DNA from: Candidatus Sabulitectum sp.
GTDB taxonomy: Bacteria > Fermentibacterota > Fermentibacteria > Fermentibacterales > JCC-6
Assembly (NCBI GenBank): GCA_029940175.1
Contig: JAOZRM010000083.1
Span: 1 to 12,466 of the forward strand
Direction of reading: 5' to 3'
DNA: 12,466 nt
The translations under genes and the position numbers were made by a program. Of the stretch, positions 1-6,772 are shown piece after piece (the first letter of the stretch is position 1; every line of letters starts with the position of its first letter). The notes under the pieces are model-generated. The model was not told the origin of the DNA. It did not search any database and saw only the letters and a list, made by a program, of their open reading frames with translations.

Positions 1-186
1 GGCCGGTCACTTAAAGGTGGTTCAGGGTTCTTCATGGTTGAAGATGAAACAGGTATAGCGGATGTGTTTGCACCGTCTCCATGGTATCGAAAAGCCTTGG
101 TTATTCTAAGACAGCCAGGAGCAACACTGCTGCTCCGCTGCGAGACCACAACGGAGCGAACAGTTGTTCGAAAGGTTCTTGAATAA
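1..186 (+). CDS. C-terminal end of an OB-fold protein, probably DNA polymerase III alpha-like (partial, 5' end outside window)
   Basis: The reading frame is open from the first base and ends at TAA 184-186, giving 61 visible residues. They contain 'GGSGFFMVEDETGIADVF', which matches the core of the nucleic-acid-binding OB-fold (tRNA_anti type): a Phe-Phe strand, then the 'EDETG' turn, then a strand ending near a 'P..Y' helix. An OB-fold with this 'leDEtG' turn close to the C-terminus is typical of bacterial DnaE-type polymerase III alpha subunits, especially shorter DnaE variants, so that is the best guess. Other OB-fold proteins (RecG, aminoacyl-tRNA synthetases, PolC) carry the domain elsewhere, usually not at the very end. 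No polymerase catalytic residues lie in the window. The gene ends 3 bases from the stop codon of the convergent mscS gene. Confidence 0.5.
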   Translation, partial: GRSLKGGSGFFMVEDETGIADVFAPSPWYRKALVILRQPGATLLLRCETTTERTVVRKVLE

Positions 187-189
187 TTG

Positions 190-1005
190 CTATGCTTGAG
201 CTGCCTTGTAGAGATGAATGTCTGTCTGTGGAAATGGAATTGGAATTCCCTCAGCATCCAGTCTCAGTTTGATGCTCTCGTTCAGCGAGAAGAAAACGTC
301 CCAGTATTCGGCAGTATTCACCCATGGCCTGACCACAAGGTTAACAGAGCTTTCTGCCATTTCCACCACTCCCACAAATGGAGCAGGATCTTTAAGAACC
401 CTTGCTTCCATTGTTATCTCATCCATAAGTATTTTTCGAACCACTCTAAGGTCACTGTCGTAGGAAACTCCCACAGTAAGATCGATTCTGCGAATCTTCT
501 CGGCAGTGTAGTTAATTATCGATCCACCGATCAGCTTTGAGTTGGGTATGATTATTTTCTTGTTGTCTACTGTTTTAAGAGTTGTGGCAAGAAGACTTAT
601 CAGTTCAACCACACCGGCATCGCCGCCGGCCTCAATGTAATCTCCGATCTTGAAAGGTCTTGTTACCATGAGGATAACTCCGGCGGAAAGGTTGGAAAGT
701 GATCCCTGAAGAGCAAGTCCAATGGCAAGAGCCGAAGCACCCAGTATGGCCACTATGGAGGAAGTCTGAACACCAAGCTGACCGAGAGCAGCAACCACGA
801 TGAATGCCATAAGAGAGACATAAGCAATTGAACATGAGAAGTTTACAATGGTAGCATCTACATTCTTTTTAAGCAGAGTTTTCCTCACCGTCTTGCGAAT
901 TGCCACTGCAACCAGACGACCAATAAGTACTATAGCCAGTGCGATCAATATTTTAAGTCCGTAGGTAGATAACATTACCGGCAGTGATTCCATAAACGCC
1001 TTCAT
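190..1005 (-). CDS. mscS: Small-conductance mechanosensitive channel (MscS family)
   Basis: This 271-residue protein is close in size to E. coli MscS (286) and should form a homoheptameric inner-membrane channel that opens on osmotic downshock. Three hydrophobic segments are visible: TM1 at about 15-37, TM2 at about 57-77 and TM3 from about 83. TM3 holds the family's Gly/Ala-rich pore helix (ASALAIGLALQGSLSNLSAG, 90-109), followed by 'TRPFKIGDYIE' (115-125), the start of the cytoplasmic beta domain. 'KKIIIPNS' (149-156) and the C-terminal 'GIPIPFPQTDIHL' (253-265) are also standard MscS signatures. The start is well supported: an AAGGAGGA ribosome site lies 4 bases upstream of ATG (1010-1017 on the plus strand, read in reverse). 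The gene is divergent from the Lon-like gene and convergent with the partial gene at the left edge. It appears intact and single-domain. Confidence 0.93.
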   Translation of the reverse strand: MKAFMESLPVMLSTYGLKILIALAIVLIGRLVAVAIRKTVRKTLLKKNVDATIVNFSCSIAYVSLMAFIVVAALGQLGVQTSSIVAILGASALAIGLALQGSLSNLSAGVILMVTRPFKIGDYIEAGGDAGVVELISLLATTLKTVDNKKIIIPNSKLIGGSIINYTAEKIRRIDLTVGVSYDSDLRVVRKILMDEITMEARVLKDPAPFVGVVEMAESSVNLVVRPWVNTAEYWDVFFSLNESIKLRLDAEGIPIPFPQTDIHLYKAAQA

Positions 1006-1033
1006 CTGTTCCTCCTTCTATAGGTTGAATTAC

Positions 1034-1056
1034 TTCTGGATTATAATAATCCGGAG
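1034..1056. repeat. Inverted repeat in the mscS / Lon-like divergent region
   Basis: Arms 1034-1043 and 1047-1056 pair over ten positions, with two G-T pairs, around a 3-base TAA centre. The repeat overlaps a perfect TATAAT on the minus strand (1040-1045) that could be the mscS -10 box. It could be an operator for a dimeric regulator, or simply AT-rich promoter DNA. No regulator gene lies next to it. Confidence 0.4.
1040..1045 (-). promoter_or_regulatory. Candidate -10 box for mscS
   Basis: A perfect TATAAT on the minus strand lies about 35 bases upstream of the mscS ATG and would give a leader of roughly 28 bases. No good -35 element is seen 16-18 bases upstream, and no extended -10 TG, so activation or a weak promoter is likely if this is real. 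Confidence 0.3.
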
Positions 1057-1071
1057 CATTTTCAGAGAGTC

Positions 1072-1099
1072 TTGAAAAAAAAGGAGATTATGGTATTCT
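1072..1099 (+). promoter_or_regulatory. Candidate sigma70-type promoter for the Lon-like operon
   Basis: TTGAAA (1072-1077) and TATTCT (1094-1099) are separated by 16 bases. They match the consensus at 5 of 6 and 4 of 6 positions. Transcription would start near 1106, about 40 bases before the Lon-like ATG. No CIRCE-type heat-shock operator was seen, although Lon-type genes are often heat-induced. Confidence 0.45.
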
Positions 1100-1147
1100 A
1101 TGCGACACAGTACAGACTGATTTCACATCACTCCGGAAGGTTAGAAA

Positions 1148-3529
1148 ATGGAAGTTAAATCTCTGAAACCCTCTGAGCTCAAATGGACATGTCCAACTGA
1201 TTTCTTTGAATTTGATAAAAGTAGCGAGCTGGCCCCTTCAAAGGAGATTGTTGGTCAGGGCAGAGCTGTAAGAGCGGTCAAGCTGGGGCTTGAGATTCCA
1301 AGCAGCGGCTACAACATGTTTGTTACCGGAGTTTCCGGAAGTGGTCGCGAAACAACAGTTAAGCGTATTCTTGATCAGATTGATACAACTACAGACAAAC
1401 TCACGGATCTGTGCTATGTCTACAACTTTGAGGATTCCACCAGACCCAGGGCTCTTGTTTTTCCGGCCGGACAGGGAAAACAGTTCAAGGAAGGCATAGA
1501 GCTCTGCGTTGAACTTCTGCAGAAGAACATTCCCGTTGTTCTAAGAAGCGAAAGTACTGCTTCTGAAAAGGGGCTGCTGCTTGAAAGCTTTTCAGCAGAA
1601 AAAAAGGAACTGATGGGAGCGGTGGAGAAAGCTGCTATAGATGCAGGTTTTTCAATGGTGAGCATACCAACTGGACAGGGGCAGAACAGGCCGGACGTGC
1701 TTCCTGTAATCGACGGTAAACCTCATACTTACGAACAGCTGCAACAGCTGGCTGCCGAAGAGAAGATCACGCAGGAGCAGTTGACTGAATATAGAAATCT
1801 TCACACGGATCTGTTTAAGCAGCTTACCACTGCAATCAGACAGGCTCAGAATATTGAAATAAAAGCTCAGGTTGAAGTGGAAAGACTTTACAGAAGAATA
1901 CTTAAGCCTACTGTGACTGGAATTCTGGATCGACTTTCCGGTATTGGCAACAAGGAGTCTTCTGAGTACGTGGAGAAGATTGCGGAGACTATTCTCACCA
2001 ATATTGATGTATTCTCATCCAATACAGAGGAAGCTGATCCTTACGTGATATTCGAAGTAAATCTCATCGTTGACAACTCCGACAGAAAAAAGCGTCCGGT
2101 TGTTGTAGAGCAGTTTCCGGATGTTGTAAGACTTTTCGGGAATATCGACAGGATCGTGATAGACAACAAACCTTACAGCGATCACACAATGATACGCGCC
2201 GGGTCATTTCTTCGAGCAAACGGTGGTTACCTTATCATCAACGCAATGGATGTCGTACGCCAGCAGGGGCTGTGGCAGACCCTTATTCAGACAGTTCGCA
2301 ACAGAACAGTTATCACCAGACCCAACGAAATCACAAGGGCGTTCATGCCGATAGAACTGCAGCCTGAACCTATAGATGTGGATGTTAAGGTTATTTTGAT
2401 CGGCCCGGGATGGCTCTACACAACCCTTGCCTCCCAGGATCCGGACTTCGGCTACCTGTTCAGAATCAGAGCCGATTTTGATGACAGAATGGAAGTCAGC
2501 AGGAAGAATGTCACTGATTTTGCTGGAGTTATCGCTTACATATGCCAATCTGAATCCATTCGTCCTTTAAGCAGTGGTGCAATGGGGGCAATTGCAGAGC
2601 AGGCGGTGAGACTAACCGGGCGGAAAGACAAAATTTCATTGAAATTCAACATGGTTGCTGACTATGTAAGGCAGGCATCTTACTGGGCCGGACAAGATGA
2701 ACGAGATGTTGTAACAAAAAAAGACGTTCACAAGGCAATAAGTGAGAAGCAATACAGATTGAGCCTGGGAGAGGATTACGCTACAAACAGAATACTGGAG
2801 AACCAGGTTATTGTAGCTACTGATGGTTCTGCTGTGGGACAGCTTAACGGTCTTGCTGTTTATTCAGGAGCAGATCATTCATTCGGGTTGCCCAGCAGAA
2901 TTACAGCAACGGTAAGCCCCGGAGTCGAAGGAATTATTAACGTTGAACGTGAATCCGAGATGTCCGGGCGGATACACACAAAGGGTGTTTATGTGATTAC
3001 AGGATTCTTCCGTGAGCACTTTGCCCTGGACTATCCCCTTTCCCTTTCTGCAGGAATTGTGTTTGAACAGAGCTACGGAGGAGTGGATGGAGACAGTGCA
3101 AGCTCTACTGAGTTGTATGCTCTTCTCAGTGCCTTATCCGGAGCTCCCCTCCGCCAGGATCTGGCTGTAACCGGCTCCGTTAATCAGCATGGCAGAATTC
3201 AACCCATCGGAGGGGTTAATTACAAAATTGAGGGTCATTTCAAGATCTGCAGAGCCCGGGGTCTAACCGGTACTCAGGGTGTAATGATCCCTGACTCCAA
3301 TGTTGTACATCTTCAGCTTCACAGGGATGTGATTGAAGCTGTTGAGAATAAGCAATTTCATATCTATCCCATCGCAACTATCGAAGAGGGTATCTCTCTG
3401 CTTACCGGCATTGAAGCCGGGAAAAAAAGTGCCCACGGGACGTACCCTGCAGACACGGTACTGGGCATGGCAGACAAAAGACTCAGGCAGATGGCCGAAA
3501 CCGTTCGTGACTTTGGAGGAGGACACTGA
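1148..3529 (+). CDS. Lon-related ATPase/protease, YcbZ (AAA_32) type
   Basis: This 793-residue protein couples an AAA+ motor to a Lon-type (S16) Ser-Lys protease and should degrade or remodel proteins in the cytoplasm. Family marks in order: 'IVGQGRAVRAVKLGLEI' (34-50); 'GYNMFVTGVSGSGRETT' (54-70), a P-loop with Arg67 where classical Walker A has Lys, as is usual in this subfamily; 'YVYNFED' and 'FPAGQGKQF' (90-113); and 'ANGGYLIINAMD', the Walker B region. The protease domain has 'GVDGDSASS' with catalytic Ser650 and 'GGVNYKIEGHF' with catalytic Lys693. Their spacing of 43 equals that of E. coli Lon Ser679-Lys722, so the protease looks active. It lacks the classical Lon N-terminal domain and instead has a long helical insert at about 170-270. 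The ATG is preceded by GGAAGG (1135-1140). The last codons also contain the ribosome site and start of the next gene. Confidence 0.92.
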   Translation: MEVKSLKPSELKWTCPTDFFEFDKSSELAPSKEIVGQGRAVRAVKLGLEIPSSGYNMFVTGVSGSGRETTVKRILDQIDTTTDKLTDLCYVYNFEDSTRPRALVFPAGQGKQFKEGIELCVELLQKNIPVVLRSESTASEKGLLLESFSAEKKELMGAVEKAAIDAGFSMVSIPTGQGQNRPDVLPVIDGKPHTYEQLQQLAAEEKITQEQLTEYRNLHTDLFKQLTTAIRQAQNIEIKAQVEVERLYRRILKPTVTGILDRLSGIGNKESSEYVEKIAETILTNIDVFSSNTEEADPYVIFEVNLIVDNSDRKKRPVVVEQFPDVVRLFGNIDRIVIDNKPYSDHTMIRAGSFLRANGGYLIINAMDVVRQQGLWQTLIQTVRNRTVITRPNEITRAFMPIELQPEPIDVDVKVILIGPGWLYTTLASQDPDFGYLFRIRADFDDRMEVSRKNVTDFAGVIAYICQSESIRPLSSGAMGAIAEQAVRLTGRKDKISLKFNMVADYVRQASYWAGQDERDVVTKKDVHKAISEKQYRLSLGEDYATNRILENQVIVATDGSAVGQLNGLAVYSGADHSFGLPSRITATVSPGVEGIINVERESEMSGRIHTKGVYVITGFFREHFALDYPLSLSAGIVFEQSYGGVDGDSASSTELYALLSALSGAPLRQDLAVTGSVNQHGRIQPIGGVNYKIEGHFKICRARGLTGTQGVMIPDSNVVHLQLHRDVIEAVENKQFHIYPIATIEEGISLLTGIEAGKKSAHGTYPADTVLGMADKRLRQMAETVRDFGGGH
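3515..3523 (+). promoter_or_regulatory. Ribosome binding site supporting a CTG start at 3526
   Basis: GGAGGAGGA lies inside the last codons of the Lon-like gene (Gly-Gly-Gly) and ends 2 bases before CTG 3526. Anti-SD pairing can use GGAGG with 5-6 base spacing. It is the only strong Shine-Dalgarno match near the start of the next reading frame. Confidence 0.6.
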
Positions 3530-4689
3530 AAAAAGTAATTTCTTTCAGCTGGGGCGAGCTTGAAGCTGGCGGGTCCAATATCGGCGACACAGCTATTTTC
3601 AAAGCCCAGTTCAATGCACTGAGTAGAATCGGTGTAAAGATCGGAGTTCTTACTGCAGATCCGGAACTAACCGAATTGAAATACCCCGGAATAAAATCCT
3701 TTGATGTTTCCAGTGGTAGGCTCAAAGCTATCATCTCAGGAATAAGATGGAGCGATATTGTGGTTGTTGGCGGAGGAGAACTGGTTCAGGATGTTTCTTC
3801 CCTGCTTTACAGTCCTTACAATCTCCTACCGCTTTTTCTCGCTGCTCTTTTCCGGAAAAGGGCGTTTGCCTGGGCTGTTGGCATTGGTCAGGGCAGGGAG
3901 CTTGCTCCATTAACGCCTCTTCTAACCAGGATTGCCCTGAAAGCATGTGATGGAATCACCGTTCGTGACAGGGGTTCTTTTAATGTTCTGCATCAACTGG
4001 GATTCAGAGAGCCGGACATGATTCTTACTGCAGATTGTGCTCTGACTCTTTCTGATGAATTTTACACCGTGGAAAAATCAAACCTGCTTGGAGCCGCACC
4101 AAGGGATGTATCAAACAGATCCAGGAAGATTCTTCCCCTTGAACTACGAAAGAAACTGAAAAGTTATGAAGAACCCGACCCTCTTCCTGCAGCAGATGCC
4201 TGGGCAGAGCTTCTAGACAAACATGTGGAGAGACATGACTCAAAGATCATTCTTTTTCCTTTTCATACTGGTTCACTTTCAAATGATGATTATGAATTCT
4301 GCGATTTGATCATGAGCCGGATGATTCGTGCATCAAGTGTTAAAATTGCAGATCCATCAAAGCCTGATGAATTCATCAAACTCATTTCTGAATGCCGAGT
4401 TCTTGTTACCACGCCACTTCACGGTGCGATCATGTCGGTTGCAACTGGAACTGTTCCTGTTTCTGTTTCCTACGCCAGTAAATGCACAAGATTCATGGAG
4501 CAGGCCGAACTTCAGGATTATGCTCCAGCCGGCGAGGCTGGTATTCCAGGCAAAGCAGCCATTGCTGCTATTGAGAAAGCCTGGGTTAATTCAGAAAATA
4601 TTTCAGCTCGAATGGCTCCCATTAGGAATCAACTTGTTCAACGGGCGGAGAAAACTGCTGAACACTTTAAAGGACTTTTCGGAATATGA
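3526..4689 (+). CDS. Polysaccharide pyruvyl transferase family protein, probable CTG start
   Basis: This 387-residue protein belongs to the CsaB/WcaK-like family, which transfers pyruvate from phosphoenolpyruvate to cell-surface sugars as a ketal. Seen motifs: N-terminal 'KKVISFSWGE' then 'GGSNIGDTAIFKAQ' (15-28), the family's 'GN.GD' nucleotide/PEP-side loop; 'VVGGGELVQD' (80-89); 'GIGQGREL' (119-126); 'ITVRDRGS' (144-151); 'LTADCAL' (167-173); and 'TTPLHG' (295-300) with the conserved His. The first in-frame ATG (3676) would delete the N-terminal strand and GN.GD loop, so the true start must be upstream. The frame is closed by a stop at 3508-3510. No ATG, GTG or TTG lies between that stop and the conserved N-terminus, whereas CTG 3526 sits behind GGAGGAGGA. 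That CTG overlaps the Lon-like stop as CTGA, mimicking the ATGA junction at the other end of the gene. The sugar acceptor is unknown; no glycosyltransferases are nearby. Confidence 0.85.
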   Translation: MKKVISFSWGELEAGGSNIGDTAIFKAQFNALSRIGVKIGVLTADPELTELKYPGIKSFDVSSGRLKAIISGIRWSDIVVVGGGELVQDVSSLLYSPYNLLPLFLAALFRKRAFAWAVGIGQGRELAPLTPLLTRIALKACDGITVRDRGSFNVLHQLGFREPDMILTADCALTLSDEFYTVEKSNLLGAAPRDVSNRSRKILPLELRKKLKSYEEPDPLPAADAWAELLDKHVERHDSKIILFPFHTGSLSNDDYEFCDLIMSRMIRASSVKIADPSKPDEFIKLISECRVLVTTPLHGAIMSVATGTVPVSVSYASKCTRFMEQAELQDYAPAGEAGIPGKAAIAAIEKAWVNSENISARMAPIRNQLVQRAEKTAEHFKGLFGI

Positions 4690-5510
4690 TTCCTGGAATT
4701 CACGTGTCCACAGCAGGTGGCATACACAACGCTCCCTTGAAATTGAAGGAACTCGGGCTGAAAACAGGGCAGATATTTACTGCTAATCAGAGAAGATGGA
4801 AGAACAGCGAGATCTCACCGGCTGCCATTGCAAAATTCACTGAAGCATCCCGGGGGCTCATTATTGTTTCCCATGCGTCATATCTTATTAATTTTGCTTC
4901 AGCCAACCCTGAGGTTGTTGAAAAGTCACATATTGCTCTGCTGGAAGAACTCAACCGATGCAAGTCACTTGGGATCAGGTACCTGGTCATGCACCCCGGA
5001 GCTCACCAGAAAGCCGGTCTCGAGAAGGGAATTCAGATGATCTCCACTTCACTGAGACAACTTCTACCCTCTGTAACTGACGGTCCTATACTTCTTCTTG
5101 AGAACACTGCCGGTGCGGGAAGTACAATAGGATGCCATCTCCAGGAGCTGGCTGCTATAAGGGATAGTTCAGATATCCCGGAGTTAATAGGTTACTGCAT
5201 TGATACTGCCCATGCACACGGTGCAGGTTACAGAATCACTGACGAAAATACGGTTTCTGTTTTTGTAGATCAACTTGAAGATATTCTCGGGTGCGGCAAC
5301 ATCAAAGCATTTCACCTTAATGATTCCAAGGTGGAATGTGACAGCCGCCGCGACAGGCATGAACATTTTGGAAAAGGAACAATTGGCCTTGATGGCCTGC
5401 AGTGTCTCTTTCAGACACCCGCTCTTTCCGGGATACCGGGAATCGCGGAAACTCCAGGCTCTGATGACGAAAGAGCTGAAGATATGTGTAAGCTTCAGCA
5501 AATGAAATGA
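4686..5510 (+). CDS. nfo: Endonuclease IV (AP endonuclease, Nfo)
   Basis: This 274-residue TIM-barrel nuclease cuts DNA 5' of abasic sites in base-excision repair, using three Zn ions in the cytoplasm. All nine metal ligands known from E. coli Nfo are present at a constant offset of six: His63, His103, Glu139, Asp173, His176, His210, Asp223, His225 and Glu255 (E. coli 69, 109, 145, 179, 182, 216, 229, 231, 261). The flanking motifs are typical: 'GIHVSTAGG', 'VSHASYLIN', 'MHPGAH', 'LLENTAGAG', 'CIDTAHAHGAGY', 'HLNDSK', 'DRHEHFGKG' and 'AETPG'. The start ATG overlaps the stop of the pyruvyl transferase gene as ATGA, indicating translational coupling. An AAAGGA (4669-4674) lies upstream. The protein is complete and slightly shorter than E. 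coli Nfo (285). Its place between a glycan-modifying and an envelope redox gene is not explained by function. Confidence 0.96.
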   Translation: MIPGIHVSTAGGIHNAPLKLKELGLKTGQIFTANQRRWKNSEISPAAIAKFTEASRGLIIVSHASYLINFASANPEVVEKSHIALLEELNRCKSLGIRYLVMHPGAHQKAGLEKGIQMISTSLRQLLPSVTDGPILLLENTAGAGSTIGCHLQELAAIRDSSDIPELIGYCIDTAHAHGAGYRITDENTVSVFVDQLEDILGCGNIKAFHLNDSKVECDSRRDRHEHFGKGTIGLDGLQCLFQTPALSGIPGIAETPGSDDERAEDMCKLQQMK

Positions 5511-5515
5511 AAGGA
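5511..5515 (+). promoter_or_regulatory. Ribosome binding site selecting ATG 5522
   Basis: AAGGA lies 6 bases before ATG 5522 and just after the nfo stop. It favours this start over the in-frame ATG at 5507, which would add five residues ahead of the lipoprotein signal. Confidence 0.6.
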
Positions 5516-5521
5516 AATTTG

Positions 5522-6703
5522 ATGAAAAAACTGATAATCCCTGGTTTTCTCCTTCTGGCTTTTGCCTGTGGAGAACCTGCAGAAGAAGTGATTACGACAG
5601 AGACAGATGTCACTGTTGATGTTGCCACCAGCCCAGAAGCTCTGCTTCAGGCTGCTACCGATGCTGTTCTTGGCGTAGATGCTGTTTCCTACAACCTGGT
5701 TCTTAACGGATTCTTTGTGGATGGAGACACTACTCATCTTGCTGCTACTGGTGAGGTTGTACTTCAAAAAGGAGCAACCACAGAGGAAGCTTCCGTGTAT
5801 GTGAACTACACTCTGACAATTGGTGAGGAAGTTGTTTCAGGAACTGTTGCCTCTGATGGAGAGAATGCTTACTTCATTGATCCCACTAATGAGGTATTCA
5901 ACTTCGGAACCATTAGTGAAGGCGCCTCTCGTCTTGTACAGAATGCCCCTCAGGGCACTGTCATGGTAGAGTACCTGATTCCAACCGAGCCCTATGGTGC
6001 TGAATTGAACGCCTCGGGATACAAAATGCTTGAGCAGGAGACAATCGAAGGCAGTCTTTGCTATGTGGTTGAAGTACAAATGCCTCCGTATACTTCCACC
6101 TGGTGGATTGATGCTGAGACCAACCTTCCAAGGGCAAACAAGATCTCTGTATGGGGCCCGGACGGATCGGGAATGGAGTACTCCGTTACTCTCATTGACC
6201 TGAACACAGATATTCAGCCTGATCCCTCGATCTTTCAACTGCAGTCTCCTGAAGGGTACACCGAAGCGGAATATGTGGGTGCTGTTTCCGTGGGTGCCAT
6301 GGCTCCTCTGTGGACTCTTGAAACACCAGACGGCGGAAGCATTGCTCTTGAAGATCTCCGGGGAAAAGTTGTTATCATGGATTTCTGGGCCACATGGTGC
6401 GGTCCCTGTCGTCAGGTTATGCCCTCGCTTCAGGAACTGCATGAGACCCATGGAGAAGAGCTTGTTGTCATAGGAGTGAACACATGGGAACAGGAAGACC
6501 CTGCTGCTTTCATGGTTGAGAACGGCTACACGTATCCCATAGTGATCAACGGTGATGCTGTTGCTCAGGAATACTTCGTAGAAGGTATCCCGACATTTTA
6601 TGTTATTGCACAGGATGGTACTGTAGCTTTCCATGCAGTGGGTGCAGACCCTGCCAACGAAGAAGCTCTAGTTGAAGTTCTGGGAACTCTTTTAGCCCAG
6701 TAG
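5522..6703 (+). CDS. Lipoprotein with N-terminal LolA-like domain and C-terminal TlpA/thioredoxin domain
   Basis: From ATG 5522 the protein has 393 residues. It begins with a lipoprotein signal, 'MKKLIIPGFLLLAFAC', with lipidated Cys16 (the lipobox is imperfect, with Phe at -2), so it should be anchored in the periplasm. Residues about 30-235 form a beta-rich domain ending in 'YTSTWWIDAETNLPRANKI' and 'FQLQSPEGY'. This pattern is seen in LolA-like / DUF2092-type folds and is assigned from pattern only. Residues about 250-393 are a TlpA/ResA-type thioredoxin domain: 'GAMAPLWTLETPDGG', 'LRGKVVIMDFWATWCGPCR' with redox Cys293 and Cys296, and 'GIPTFYVI' with cis-Pro357. It probably acts as a membrane-anchored thiol reductase or oxidase, for example in cytochrome c maturation or disulfide handling. 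No DsbD/CcdA partner is visible here. It follows nfo by 11 bases and should be co-transcribed. Confidence 0.88.
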   Translation: MKKLIIPGFLLLAFACGEPAEEVITTETDVTVDVATSPEALLQAATDAVLGVDAVSYNLVLNGFFVDGDTTHLAATGEVVLQKGATTEEASVYVNYTLTIGEEVVSGTVASDGENAYFIDPTNEVFNFGTISEGASRLVQNAPQGTVMVEYLIPTEPYGAELNASGYKMLEQETIEGSLCYVVEVQMPPYTSTWWIDAETNLPRANKISVWGPDGSGMEYSVTLIDLNTDIQPDPSIFQLQSPEGYTEAEYVGAVSVGAMAPLWTLETPDGGSIALEDLRGKVVIMDFWATWCGPCRQVMPSLQELHETHGEELVVIGVNTWEQEDPAAFMVENGYTYPIVINGDAVAQEYFVEGIPTFYVIAQDGTVAFHAVGADPANEEALVEVLGTLLAQ

Positions 6704-6717
6704 GATAAATTGATTAC

Positions 6718-6743
6718 GGGGTCGAGCCGTTTGTCTCGACCCC
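6718..6743 (+). terminator. Perfect 9-bp GC-rich hairpin between two operon genes (no U-run)
   Basis: GGGGTCGAG (6718-6726) and CTCGACCCC (6735-6743) pair perfectly around an 8-base loop, 15 bases after the TlpA-like stop. The hairpin is not followed by a T-run, so it is a poor intrinsic terminator. It may instead act as an attenuator, RNA-processing site or 3' stabiliser. Confidence 0.4.
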
Positions 6744-6772
6744 TGCTCGCCACACACTGAAGGGATAATTGC

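Noticed and set aside
1090..1158. 22-codon upstream frame overlapping the Lon-like start
   Set aside because: AAGGAG is only 3 bases from its ATG, and the ATG lies upstream of the start site predicted from the TTGAAA/TATTCT promoter, so it would not be transcribed from there.
3676..3678. ATG 3676 as the start of the pyruvyl transferase
   Set aside because: It would remove about 50 residues that include the conserved first strand and the SNIGDTAIF loop, and it has no good ribosome site.
4328..4786. 152-codon plus-strand frame across the pyruvyl transferase / nfo junction
   Set aside because: It overlaps two genes with conserved motifs in another frame and has no recognisable domain.
5837..6634. 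265-codon open frame antisense to the TlpA-like gene
   Set aside because: It lies wholly inside a gene with clear thioredoxin motifs, shows no recognisable domain or ribosome site, and its composition reads like a reversed coding strand.
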